DNA from: Sediminitomix flava
Lineage (GTDB): Bacteria > Bacteroidota > Bacteroidia > Cytophagales > Flammeovirgaceae
Length of the DNA: 64,000 nt
Direction: 5' to 3'
NCBI RefSeq assembly: GCF_003149185.1
Contig: NZ_QGDO01000001.1
Coordinates: 1-64,000 of the forward strand
Shown piece after piece: positions 56,123 through 64,000 of the stretch (its first letter is position 1; every line of letters begins with the position of its first letter). Both the position numbers and the translations under genes were made by a program. The notes beneath the pieces were generated by a model. That model made no database searches. It was given only the letters and a program-made list of their open reading frames with translations, and was not told where the DNA came from.

Positions 56123-56704
56123 TTAAGCTTCCATGTACTTTTCAATCAATTGTATCATGATATGAATCACTTTGATATGGATTTCTTGAATACGATCAGC
56201 AAATCCAAAATGAGGTACACGGATTTCAACATCAGCACTTCCTGCTAATTTCCCTCCATCTTTACCCGTCAATAATACAATCTTCATTCCTTTATTTTGA
56301 GCGACCTCAACAGCTCTAATGATATTTGCAGAGTTACCACTAGTACTGATACCTAGCAAAACATCATTTTTATTGCCCAAACCTTCCAAGTAACGAGAAA
56401 AGATTTCATTATAACCAAAATCATTACTCACACAAGACATATGACTAGGGTCTGAGATTGCTATGGCAGGATAAGCAGGTCTGTTTTCTCTATATCTTCC
56501 CGTCAACTCTTCTGCAAAATGCATGGCATCACAGTGTGAACCTCCATTCCCGCAAGAGAGTACTTTTCCTCCTTGTTTAAAAGAATCTGCAATCATTTTT
56601 GCCGCAGTCTCAATACGCTCAATGTTTTGCTCATCGGCTAAAAAATTCTCCAAAACTTGTTGTGCCTCTTGGAGTTCCTGACGTACAATCTCTCTATAAT
56701 CCAT
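56123..56704 (-). CDS. gmhA: Sedoheptulose-7-phosphate isomerase (phosphoheptose isomerase)
   Basis: 193 residues from the ATG at 56704 (a GTG one codon upstream is less likely). SIS fold with [28 protein letters not shown] (CGNGGS and HFAEEL, zinc/phosphate site) and [17 protein letters not shown], then [14 protein letters not shown] with His-Glu of the metal site. It makes D-glycero-D-manno-heptose 7-phosphate for LPS inner core. Same strand as the BtuF-like gene 62 bp upstream. Confidence 0.95.
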   Translation of the reverse strand: MDYREIVRQELQEAQQVLENFLADEQNIERIETAAKMIADSFKQGGKVLSCGNGGSHCDAMHFAEELTGRYRENRPAYPAIAISDPSHMSCVSNDFGYNEIFSRYLEGLGNKNDVLLGISTSGNSANIIRAVEVAQNKGMKIVLLTGKDGGKLAGSADVEIRVPHFGFADRIQEIHIKVIHIMIQLIEKYMEA

Positions 56705-56766
56705 CACTAATTATGATTCGATCCAAAATTTAGGTTCTAAAGTTATAAAAACTTTTGTTCGTGAGC

Positions 56767-57546
56767 TTACTTTAACTCCTTAATTAAATCATTAAAATAA
56801 GCTGGAGCGTATTTTATTCTACTTCCAACCCAAGAAAATAGCTCGCCATCAACTAGCTTTATTGTTGTTTTAGGATAGCTTTTTTGCAATTCCTCTAAAT
56901 GCTTTTCTTTAAACGGATATGGCTCCGAAGAAAGCAAAATTGCATCTAAATCATTGTACTCAGATAATTTCACTTCTGGGTATCGACTCTCTTTCACTAC
57001 ATTTTCAAAACCACATTCAGCAATCATCTTATCGATAAATGTATCTGTCCCCACAGCCATATAAGGCTCTCTCCAAATGAGGTAAGCAACTCTAGCACTT
57101 TTATTTTCATTTTTCACAATGCTAGAAAAATTGGTTCTGATTTCTTCATTCAATTCATTTGCTTCCTTTTCTACAGCTAATACTTCCCCTAAAAGAGTAT
57201 TCATCTCATAAAGTTCTTCAAGAGTATTCACATCTGCAATCCAAACAGGGTAATCCTTCTCTAAGGTTTGTACAATTTCAAGTGTATTTTCCTCTTTATT
57301 CCCAATCACTAGATCAGGTTGAAGTTCTTGAATTCTATCGTAATGTACAGACTTTGTCCCCCCTATTATTTTCCTTGACTTTGCTTCTAGTGGATGATGG
57401 CAAAACTTTGTTACTCCTACTACCCTTTCTCCTAAACCTAAATCAAAAAGTAATTCAGTCATAGAAGGTACAAGGCTGATAATTCTTTTAGGTACACTTT
57501 CTAAAGAAATCTTACGTCCTGTTTGATCTGTATATGCGAACATCAT
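56767..57546 (-). CDS. BtuF-like substrate-binding-fold protein without signal peptide
   Basis: 259 residues of the helical-backbone metal receptor class (BtuF/FhuD-like): PKRIISLVPSMTELLFDLGL, VVGVTKFCHHP, RIQELQPDLVIGNKEEN, and YLIWREPYMAVGTDTFI. These normally follow a signal peptide or lipobox and bind heme, cobalamin or siderophores in the periplasm; here the first residues (MMFAYTDQTGRKISLESV) start directly in the mature domain, and no permease or ATPase gene is near. Either the export signal was lost or it works in the cytoplasm. In a possible two-gene unit with gmhA. Confidence 0.85.
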   Translation of the reverse strand: MMFAYTDQTGRKISLESVPKRIISLVPSMTELLFDLGLGERVVGVTKFCHHPLEAKSRKIIGGTKSVHYDRIQELQPDLVIGNKEENTLEIVQTLEKDYPVWIADVNTLEELYEMNTLLGEVLAVEKEANELNEEIRTNFSSIVKNENKSARVAYLIWREPYMAVGTDTFIDKMIAECGFENVVKESRYPEVKLSEYNDLDAILLSSEPYPFKEKHLEELQKSYPKTTIKLVDGELFSWVGSRIKYAPAYFNDLIKELK

Positions 57547-57660
57547 CTTAAATTTTTTACTCTTTCAAAGAAAAATATCTGTCTTCCCTCATCGGTTGGT
57601 CAAAGTAAAACAAAATCTTCTTAAATAATTATTAATAAATAGATTAACCCAAAACAAAAA

Positions 57661-58482
57661 ATGGAATTTGAAACTTCAAAGCTTTTAGAGCAGGCTGAAC
57701 ACCTTATTATCGCATATGCCGTCGTATTAGTTGAAGCTGCGGCTATACTTATTTTCGGTTGGATTGTGATCAACTGGATTGTAAATAAGGTTAAACATAA
57801 ACTCAAAAATAAAACTGATAATCATGAGCTTCTCGACTTTGTATCAAACACCGTAAATTTCTTACTGAAAATTGTTCTTATTTTAGCCGTTATCAGTAAG
57901 CTAGGAATTGAAACTACATCTATAATTGCATTACTTGGTTCTGCTGGTTTAGCCGTGGGTTTAGCTCTTCAAGGGTCTCTTTCAAACATAGCAGGAGGCT
58001 TAATTATTTTGATTCTTCGCCCTTTCAGAAAAGGTCATTTTATAGAAGCTCAAGGGCAAATGGGTGAAGTCATTGAAATCGGACTTTTTACAACCATCAT
58101 CGCATCTCCTGAAAACCGAAAAGTTATCATTCCCAATGCTCCTTTGTCAAATGGAATCATCACTAATTATACTGAAAGAGGTACTGTTCGTTGCGATATA
58201 AGTATTGGGATTGCTTATGATGCAAATATCGGAGAAGCTAAAAAAGTATTATTAGATGTTATCTCAAATCATCCGAATAGTCTAGATGAACCAGCCCCAA
58301 CAGTTATTGTCTCACAATTAGCTGATAGTTCTGTTAACCTAATTGCAAGGGTATTCACGAAAGTTGAACATCTTTGGCCTACTTTTTTTGATCTGAATGA
58401 AAAATGCAAAATAGCACTCGATGAAGCAAATATTGAAATTCCATTCCCTCAAAGAGTTATCCATATGAAAAAGGAAGAATAG
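57661..58482 (+). CDS. Small mechanosensitive channel (MscS family)
   Basis: 273 residues: three transmembrane helices (about 20-45, 60-85, 90-120), the TM3 pore motif AGLAVGLALQGSLSNIAGGLIILILRPFR, then the cytoplasmic beta domain (VIEIGLFTTIIASPENRKVIIPNA). Opens at high membrane tension, protecting cells from hypo-osmotic lysis. Its TAG stop is directly followed by the RadC ATG (TAGATG, no gap), a translational-coupling arrangement. Confidence 0.94.
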   Translation: MEFETSKLLEQAEHLIIAYAVVLVEAAAILIFGWIVINWIVNKVKHKLKNKTDNHELLDFVSNTVNFLLKIVLILAVISKLGIETTSIIALLGSAGLAVGLALQGSLSNIAGGLIILILRPFRKGHFIEAQGQMGEVIEIGLFTTIIASPENRKVIIPNAPLSNGIITNYTERGTVRCDISIGIAYDANIGEAKKVLLDVISNHPNSLDEPAPTVIVSQLADSSVNLIARVFTKVEHLWPTFFDLNEKCKIALDEANIEIPFPQRVIHMKKEE

Positions 58483-59187
58483 ATGAATTATTTCGAAAAA
58501 AATCATCAAAGCATTAAAAACTGGGCAGAGGAAGATCGACCTAGAGAAAAGTTTGTTTTAAAAGGGCGATCATCTCTTTCCAATGCTGAATTACTCGCTA
58601 TTTTAATCCGAAATGGAAGAGCTTCTTATTCAGCTTTGGATATTGCCAAAGACATTTTAAGTTCTGTTGATCACTCTTTAGATGATTTAGCCACACTTTC
58701 TTTAGCTGAATTCACTAAAATAGATGGAATTGGAGAGGCTAAAGCTATTACCATTTTGAGTGCACTTGAACTAGGTCGAAGACGGAAGGGAGAAAAACAA
58801 AAGTCAAAACCGCAAATAAAATCTTCTAAAGCTGCTTTTGAACTTATGACTCCTCATTTGATGGATCTTATGCATGAGGAATTTTGGATTGTTGTTTTGA
58901 GTAGAGCTAATCATGTTTTAAGAACTATTCAAATTAGCAAAGGTGGCGTTGCTGGAACAGTCGCAGATCCTAAACTCGTTTTTAAATTAGCTCTTCAAGT
59001 TGAAGGGGCTTGTTCACTCATTCTTGTTCATAATCATCCATCTGGAAACATCCAACCAAGTCAAGCAGATATACAACTCACTAAAAAAATGAAGAAAAGT
59101 GGAGAATTTTTAGACCTCCCAGTACTTGATCACCTTATTTTTTCAAATCACAAATATTTCAGTTTTGCAGATGAAGGCATATTATAG
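58483..59187 (+). CDS. radC: RadC family JAB-domain protein
   Basis: 234 residues: helix-hairpin-helix region (LSLAEFTKIDGIGEAKAITILSALELGRR) and the C-terminal JAMM domain with the HNHPSGNIQPSQADIQLTKKM metal site (HxH...S...D) and the EEFWIVVLSRANHVL entry. Once thought to be a DNA-repair protein; its JAMM is a predicted zinc protease or deubiquitinase-like domain with unproven role. No gap from mscS. Confidence 0.95.
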   Translation: MNYFEKNHQSIKNWAEEDRPREKFVLKGRSSLSNAELLAILIRNGRASYSALDIAKDILSSVDHSLDDLATLSLAEFTKIDGIGEAKAITILSALELGRRRKGEKQKSKPQIKSSKAAFELMTPHLMDLMHEEFWIVVLSRANHVLRTIQISKGGVAGTVADPKLVFKLALQVEGACSLILVHNHPSGNIQPSQADIQLTKKMKKSGEFLDLPVLDHLIFSNHKYFSFADEGIL

Positions 59188-59264
59188 CTTTTGATAATCC
59201 AACTTTTATGATTAGGTTTCTAAAACTAAACTAGATTCAGTATACAAGTAAAAAGAAACAAGCT

Positions 59265-59894
59265 ATGAATAAGAAACTAATTGTAGGCTTAGCAATTTTA
59301 GCAGCTATCGCATATACTTTTTTAGGACAAAATAATGATGCATCTCCTGAGGAAAAAGAAGCTTTTAATACTGAAATCCTTAAATATAGAGACGATCAAG
59401 TTAAAGGATTACAAGCCACAGATTACGAGCCTTTTTACAATGACTCAACTTTCCAAGGGCTCTCATACTTCTCACCTAATTTACAGTACAAAGTAAATGC
59501 ACGCCTAGATTGGAATGATAATGCAGAAAGAATAGCAGTACCTACCTCATCGGGTAAAAAGAAATATTTTAAGAAAGCAGTAACAGCACATTTTAGCTTA
59601 AATGGAAACGATCATGAATTGATTCTTCTAAAACCTGAAGCCAATGCTATGCTCAATTATTACTTTTTAGCATTTACTGACCTAACAAGTGGTGAAGAAA
59701 CTTATGGAGGAGGCCGTTATATAAATATTGAAGGATTAAAAAAAGGACAGCTCCAAACAACTATAGACTTCAATAAAGCGTATAACCCTTATTGTGCTTA
59801 TAAAGATGGATATAATTGTCCTATACCTCTCAGAGAAAATAGACTTGCCACAAAAGTAGAAGCTGGAGAGAAAAACTATCAAGCTTCACATTAA
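59265..59894 (+). CDS. DUF1684 protein with N-terminal membrane anchor
   Basis: 209 residues: an N-terminal hydrophobic helix (MNKKLIVGLAILAAIAYTFL) without a clear signal cleavage, then the DUF1684 domain: EILKYRDDQVKGLQ, YEPFYNDSTFQGLSYFSPN, ETYGGGRYINIEGL, and DFNKAYNPYCAYKDGYNCPIPLRENRL near the C-terminus. DUF1684 proteins are small beta-barrel lipoproteins or exported proteins of unknown function. Not in an obvious operon. Confidence 0.88.
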   Translation: MNKKLIVGLAILAAIAYTFLGQNNDASPEEKEAFNTEILKYRDDQVKGLQATDYEPFYNDSTFQGLSYFSPNLQYKVNARLDWNDNAERIAVPTSSGKKKYFKKAVTAHFSLNGNDHELILLKPEANAMLNYYFLAFTDLTSGEETYGGGRYINIEGLKKGQLQTTIDFNKAYNPYCAYKDGYNCPIPLRENRLATKVEAGEKNYQASH

Positions 59895-60155
59895 AAAGGA
59901 ACTCACATTTGTTATTCATGTATAGAAACGTGAATAGGAATAAATGGAGAAAAACCTTTTTAAATACATAAAACAGCTGAGTTAAAATTGTTTAAATAGA
60001 TATAGTTCTGTTATTATCTGCATTATATTTATTGATTAACACCATAGTCTAATTAGACAAATAGTTAGCAATTCTAGCTCACATTCAATGACCACAGTTG
60101 TTTCCAGACGAAGTGAGCATTTCTTGATCGATAATATTTGACAAAGAAACATAAA

Positions 60156-62315
60156 ATGAAGAAAAAGTTACTATCAGTTTTCATCCCGTTACTCCTTATT
60201 GGGGCTTTGCTAGGAGTCGGATTTAATTATTCTCAATTTGAGGGAGATGGAGATACAGTCACCAAAGAAAAACTCTTAAAGCAACTTCTATTTATGGGAC
60301 TTGAGAAAGTCCACTATGAGCCCAAAAAGATAGATGATTCTTTTTCTGAAGCTTCTTTTAAGGAATACTTTAAGCAAACAGACCCTAATAAAAGATTCTA
60401 TCTTGAATCAGATATAGAGCAGCTTAGCGCATATAAAGACCAAATAGATGAAGATATCAACTTTGGTAATGTTCCATTTTTAGATAATGCTGAAGAAATT
60501 TATAAACGCCGTACTGAAGAAATCAAAAAATATACAGAAGAGATTCTTTCTTCACCTTTTGATTTTTCCATTGAGGAAGATTTTGAAACTTCATCAGATA
60601 AAAGAGCTTACGCAAAAAACTCTGAAGAATTAAGAGAGCGTTGGAGAAAATTCTTAAAGTATGCCGTTCTTACTCGTTATGCTGGAAGAATTGAAGACCA
60701 AAATAAAGCGAAAGAAACAGCCGAAAAGGAAGGAAAAGATTTTGAAGAAAAATCGTTAGAAACTATCGAGAAAGAGGCTAGAGAAAGCATCAAGAAAAAT
60801 TATGATGATTACTTCGTTCGTTTAGATAGAATGACTCGTGATAAAAGAGTTGCAAACTACCTAAATGCTGCCATCAGTACTTACGACCCACACACAAGTT
60901 ATTTCCCACCAAAAGACAAACAAGATTTTGATATCGGAATGTCTGGACAACTTGAAGGAATTGGAGCATCTCTGACTCAAACAGAAGGCGAAGTTAAAGT
61001 TGTAAGAATTGTACCTGGTAGCCCATCTTGGAAACAAGGAGAGTTAAAAGAGGAAGATATTATCATTAAAGTAGCTCAAGGAGAAGAAGAGCCAGTTTCT
61101 ATTGAAGATATGCTACTTGATGATGCCATCAAGTTGATCAGAGGTAAAAAAGGTACTGAGGTTAAACTTACAGTAAGAAAACCAGATGGTAGAATCACTG
61201 TTATCCCAATCATTCGTGATGTAGTGGTTTTCGAAGAATCATATGTAAAATCAGCGATATCAATTACACCAGAAGGTAAGAAAGTTGGTATAATCAACCT
61301 TCCTAGCTTCTATGTTAACTTCAATCAAGCTGGAGGCGGAAGAAGATGTGCGACAGATGTTGAGAGAGAGCTTTTAAGATTGAAAGCTGAAAACGTTGAA
61401 GGAATTGTATTTGACTTAAGAAACAATGGAGGTGGCTCACTGCAAGATGTGATCGAAATGGTTGGTCTATTTGTTGGTGAAGGCCCTGTTGTTCAAGTGA
61501 AAGGACGTAATGATGAAATTGAAGTTCACACAGCTCCTGCGAGACCTGCAATCTATGACGGCCCATTAGTAGTAATGGTAAATAGATTAAGTGCTTCTGC
61601 TACTGAAATTTTCTCTGCTGCAATGCAAGACTACGGAAGAGCAATTGTTGTTGGAGCACAAACATACGGTAAAGGTTCTGTACAGAGATTTATTGACCTT
61701 GACTTCCTGTTGAACGACTATTATGCTGACTACAAACCTCTTGGTTCTTTGAAACTTACAATTCAAAAGTATTACAGAATCAATGGTGGCGCGACTCAAG
61801 TGGAAGGTGTAAAACCTGATATCACTATTCCAGACATCTACTCATACATGGATGTGGGTGAAGGAAAACTACCTTATGTTCTTCCTTGGGATGAGATTAA
61901 ATCTGCTGAGTACAAAACTTGGAATAAAGATAAATATGATCTTAAATCTCTTGATAAGAAGAGTCAAAAACGTCAGAAAGAAAATCCTTTCTTCGAAGAA
62001 CTTGTAAGAGGTGGTGAACAATTGGCTGCAGAAAGAGAGAATACACTTCAATCTTTGAATTATAAAAAGTACGCTGACAGACAAGAGAAACTGAAAGAAG
62101 AGTCTGATAAACTTGAGAAATTCCAAGAAAAGCTAGAAGGTTATGAATTCACAATATTGAAAGATCCTCAATCAAAAGAATTCTCAGCGACTTCTGAACA
62201 AGAGAAAGAAGAGTTTGCTAAAATTCAAAAAGAGTCTGAAGATAGATGGAAAGAGTCTTTAGAAAAAGATGATTACATCCAAGAAGCTACAAATATCCTT
62301 ATCGATATTCTGTAG
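60156..62315 (+). CDS. prc: Tail-specific protease (carboxy-terminal processing peptidase, S41)
   Basis: 719 residues from the ATG at 60156; the longer open frame starts at a TTG 18 bp upstream and is not used. Membrane anchor or signal (LLSVFIPLLLIGALLGVGFNYS), an N-terminal helical region (EALSSPFDFSIEEDFE), a PDZ domain (QLEGIGASLTQTEGEVKVVRIVPGSPSWKQGELKEEDIIIKV), and the S41 core with catalytic Ser481 (RLSASATEIF) and Lys506 (TYGKGSVQ). It cleaves unstructured C-termini of envelope proteins. The C-terminal 90 residues are a charged coiled coil (KYADRQEKLKEESDKL). It is followed by a strong terminator. Confidence 0.95.
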   Translation: MKKKLLSVFIPLLLIGALLGVGFNYSQFEGDGDTVTKEKLLKQLLFMGLEKVHYEPKKIDDSFSEASFKEYFKQTDPNKRFYLESDIEQLSAYKDQIDEDINFGNVPFLDNAEEIYKRRTEEIKKYTEEILSSPFDFSIEEDFETSSDKRAYAKNSEELRERWRKFLKYAVLTRYAGRIEDQNKAKETAEKEGKDFEEKSLETIEKEARESIKKNYDDYFVRLDRMTRDKRVANYLNAAISTYDPHTSYFPPKDKQDFDIGMSGQLEGIGASLTQTEGEVKVVRIVPGSPSWKQGELKEEDIIIKVAQGEEEPVSIEDMLLDDAIKLIRGKKGTEVKLTVRKPDGRITVIPIIRDVVVFEESYVKSAISITPEGKKVGIINLPSFYVNFNQAGGGRRCATDVERELLRLKAENVEGIVFDLRNNGGGSLQDVIEMVGLFVGEGPVVQVKGRNDEIEVHTAPARPAIYDGPLVVMVNRLSASATEIFSAAMQDYGRAIVVGAQTYGKGSVQRFIDLDFLLNDYYADYKPLGSLKLTIQKYYRINGGATQVEGVKPDITIPDIYSYMDVGEGKLPYVLPWDEIKSAEYKTWNKDKYDLKSLDKKSQKRQKENPFFEELVRGGEQLAAERENTLQSLNYKKYADRQEKLKEESDKLEKFQEKLEGYEFTILKDPQSKEFSATSEQEKEEFAKIQKESEDRWKESLEKDDYIQEATNILIDIL

Positions 62316-62340
62316 AAGACTAATTCTTAGAAAATAGAAC

Positions 62341-62376
62341 AAGGCATTCCTTAATTAAAAGGAATGCCTTTTTTTA
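62341..62376 (+). terminator. Terminator after the tail-specific protease
   Basis: AAGGCATTCC/GGAATGCCTT perfect 10-bp stem, 10-nt loop, then seven T. Confidence 0.95.
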
Positions 62377-62456
62377 CACGATACAGATAACATCATTAAA
62401 TAAAGAATTGTTAAATTGCATTTTAGTTTAATGCTTTAACAATTTATAATAAAATC

Positions 62457-64000
62457 ATGGGTAGACACTTTTTATTTTTTTATTTATTTTCACTCACTCT
62501 TTTTTCTTGTACTGAAAAATACAATACACAAAAAGTCTATGATTATCAAGTAAGAGGACTCGTACAAAAAGGACCATATGTTTCAGGTTCTCCAATTACA
62601 ATTCAAGAATTAGATGAAAACTTCATTCCTACTGGGCTTTCTTTTAATACTATTATTCAAGATGATTTTGGTTCATTTGCAATAAGACCTAAAATATCCT
62701 CTCCTTTTATCGAAATAATAGCTCAAGGTTACTATTTCAATGAAGTATCTGGAGACCTTTCAAATTCTAGTTTATATTTACGATCTATTTTAGAGGTCAA
62801 AGAAGGTACTACAGCAAATATTAATATACTCACTACCTTAACAAAAGATCGAATCATTAGTCTTATTGAAGAGTATGGCTACACATTTAGGGATGCAAAA
62901 TCTCAAGCTACTTTTGAATTATTAAAAGTATTTGATATTGAAGAAAATACTCTTCATTCATTTAATGAAATGGATCTTAGCTCTACCAATAATGAAGCTG
63001 CAATACTCATTGCTATTTCATCCATCATTCAAGGTCAAAATACAATTGCTCAATTATCTGAATTCATTTCAAAGTTTTCTGTAGATTTTAAAGAGGATGG
63101 GAAAATTGATTCTGAACTTATTTTAAGACAAATAAAAGAAAACTCAGAAACTTTAAATCCTTCACAAATAGCTAATAATCTAAAAACTAGATATACATCT
63201 CTTGGATATGACATTCAAATACCTAAGTTTGACCACTACATCAACAAACTTATAGACTTGAAAGTCATGATGGTATATCCGAATGATCAACAAAAAGACC
63301 TATCTAATGATACAGAAATAAAAATCTTTTTCAATAAAAAACTTGATCCTGCTAGTATTAGCTTAAATACAATTTATTTAAGTCTCAAAAATGAAATAGT
63401 ATCAACCAGTCTTAGCTATAATGAAAAAGACAATTCTATTACTATACGCCCTCTAGAGGAACTGAAATCATTATCAAGCTACACCATTAATATAAAATCA
63501 AATCTTAAAGCTCTTGATGATACAAAAATGTCAGATGAATTTATAAGTCAGTTCACAACAGTAAGATTAGATATTGTAAGTGACCTTACTAATCATTATA
63601 TATTTTCAGGAAATGTAAATGATATAAGTGGTAATAATAATCAAGTAATTCTATCTCAGACTTCCTATTCATCAGATATAAAAGGAGATAGCAATCAAGC
63701 TTTAAACTTTAATGGAAATGGTCACTACATGGATTTTAATAGATCTATAAACCCAGTTACTGAAGATTGGACTTTCTCCATATGGTTTAAACTAGATCAA
63801 CTCCCTTCAAATAAAGACGATGCATTTTTCTTAACTAGTAATAATCATAGTAATGAAAGTGATATTTACCTATATGTAGATAATGATGATAATATGATCA
63901 AAACAGGGATTGCTAGTAGTCGTTCTAAAGTCTCTACAAATGTTGTGGTGTCAAAAGATCAATGGTATCAAGCTGCAATTACTTATTCTTCTGATTCATT
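62457..64000 (+). CDS. Large lipoprotein with Ig-like and LamG-like segments (partial, runs off the window)
   Basis: An open frame from the ATG at 62457 runs to the end, 514 codons without a stop. The N-terminus MGRHFLFFYLFSLTLFSC has a lipobox Cys18. Residues ~28-110 (VYDYQVRGLVQKGPYVSGSP) resemble a carboxypeptidase-regulatory-like beta-sandwich; ~110-260 is helical; ~275-370 (VYPNDQQKDLSNDTEIKIFF ... PLEELKSLSSYTINI) is a bacterial Ig-like domain of the SbsA type; from ~375 (DIVSDLTNHYIFSGNVNDISGNN ... WTFSIWFKLDQLPSN) a LamG/concanavalin-like domain begins. Probably surface-exposed and carbohydrate- or cell-binding; the C-terminus lies outside. Confidence 0.85.
   Translation, partial: MGRHFLFFYLFSLTLFSCTEKYNTQKVYDYQVRGLVQKGPYVSGSPITIQELDENFIPTGLSFNTIIQDDFGSFAIRPKISSPFIEIIAQGYYFNEVSGDLSNSSLYLRSILEVKEGTTANINILTTLTKDRIISLIEEYGYTFRDAKSQATFELLKVFDIEENTLHSFNEMDLSSTNNEAAILIAISSIIQGQNTIAQLSEFISKFSVDFKEDGKIDSELILRQIKENSETLNPSQIANNLKTRYTSLGYDIQIPKFDHYINKLIDLKVMMVYPNDQQKDLSNDTEIKIFFNKKLDPASISLNTIYLSLKNEIVSTSLSYNEKDNSITIRPLEELKSLSSYTINIKSNLKALDDTKMSDEFISQFTTVRLDIVSDLTNHYIFSGNVNDISGNNNQVILSQTSYSSDIKGDSNQALNFNGNGHYMDFNRSINPVTEDWTFSIWFKLDQLPSNKDDAFFLTSNNHSNESDIYLYVDNDDNMIKTGIASSRSKVSTNVVVSKDQWYQAAITYSSDS

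Overview
The window looks like chromosomal core DNA of a low-G+C marine member of the Bacteroidota, probably Cytophagales and close to the Flammeovirgaceae (inference from gene content). Supporting signs are promoters of the Bacteroidota type (TTTG, 19-21 nt, TAnnTTTG), almost no Shine-Dalgarno sequences, a secreted S8 peptidase with a type IX secretion C-terminal domain, a TonB receptor paired with a DUF4249 lipoprotein, a LruC-domain lipoprotein, a FeoB-free, phage-free gene set and monomeric isocitrate dehydrogenase. No tRNA, CRISPR array, insertion sequence or prophage was seen.

Layout. 1-842: the 5' end of a 16S rRNA gene on the minus strand with an upstream region holding three tandem promoters, each followed by hairpins with a shared loop sequence. 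843-9100: yaaA, S8 peptidase, SlyD-like FKBP, an outer-membrane porin, two small unknown proteins (one resembling a degenerate heme oxygenase), HupE/UreJ-like protein, YedK/HMCES-type protein and an EI24 membrane protein. 9170-13682: a NUMOD4/HNH protein with a decayed internal duplication, then a TonB receptor/DUF4249 pair. 14242-16881: ammonium transporter and a porin. 17041-24693: carboxynorspermidine dehydrogenase, LEA2 lipoprotein, acyl-CoA ligase, an AGE-family lipoprotein with an altered catalytic motif, and monomeric NADP-isocitrate dehydrogenase. 25142-36632: methyltransferase, a second acyl-CoA ligase, LruC lipoprotein, haloalkane-dehalogenase-like hydrolase, flavin reductase, beta-lactamase-like hydrolase, DUF389 and MarC membrane proteins, AraC regulator.

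36762-42948 holds a small eight-cysteine protein and a Leloir galactose locus: a LacI regulator convergent with galK-galT-galM, and galE as a separate unit. The upstream regions of galK and galE carry matching imperfect palindromes, so the adjacent LacI protein is the likely shared repressor. 43226-44953 encodes an unusual lipoprotein joining a major-royal-jelly-protein-like propeller to a DJ-1/PfpI domain.

45210-62315: thioredoxin-fold peroxidase-like protein, PLP decarboxylase, cold-shock protein, methyltransferase, YchF, a glycosyltransferase overlapping an ECF-like sigma factor, RsmG plus polyprenyl synthase, an ankyrin-repeat secreted protein, GmhA, a BtuF-like protein without signal peptide, MscS-RadC in stop/start contact, DUF1684 protein and a tail-specific protease. 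62457-64000 begins a large lipoprotein with Ig-like and LamG-like segments that runs off the window. Most genes stand alone or in pairs, and many are closed by long, nearly perfect hairpin terminators, often shared by convergent genes.

Nothing here is clearly an unknown multi-gene system. The most unusual items are the iterated rRNA promoter/hairpin module, the royal-jelly/DJ-1 fusion, the AGE lipoprotein with Gln in place of the catalytic Glu, the HNH internal duplication and the heme-oxygenase-like protein lacking its heme ligand.
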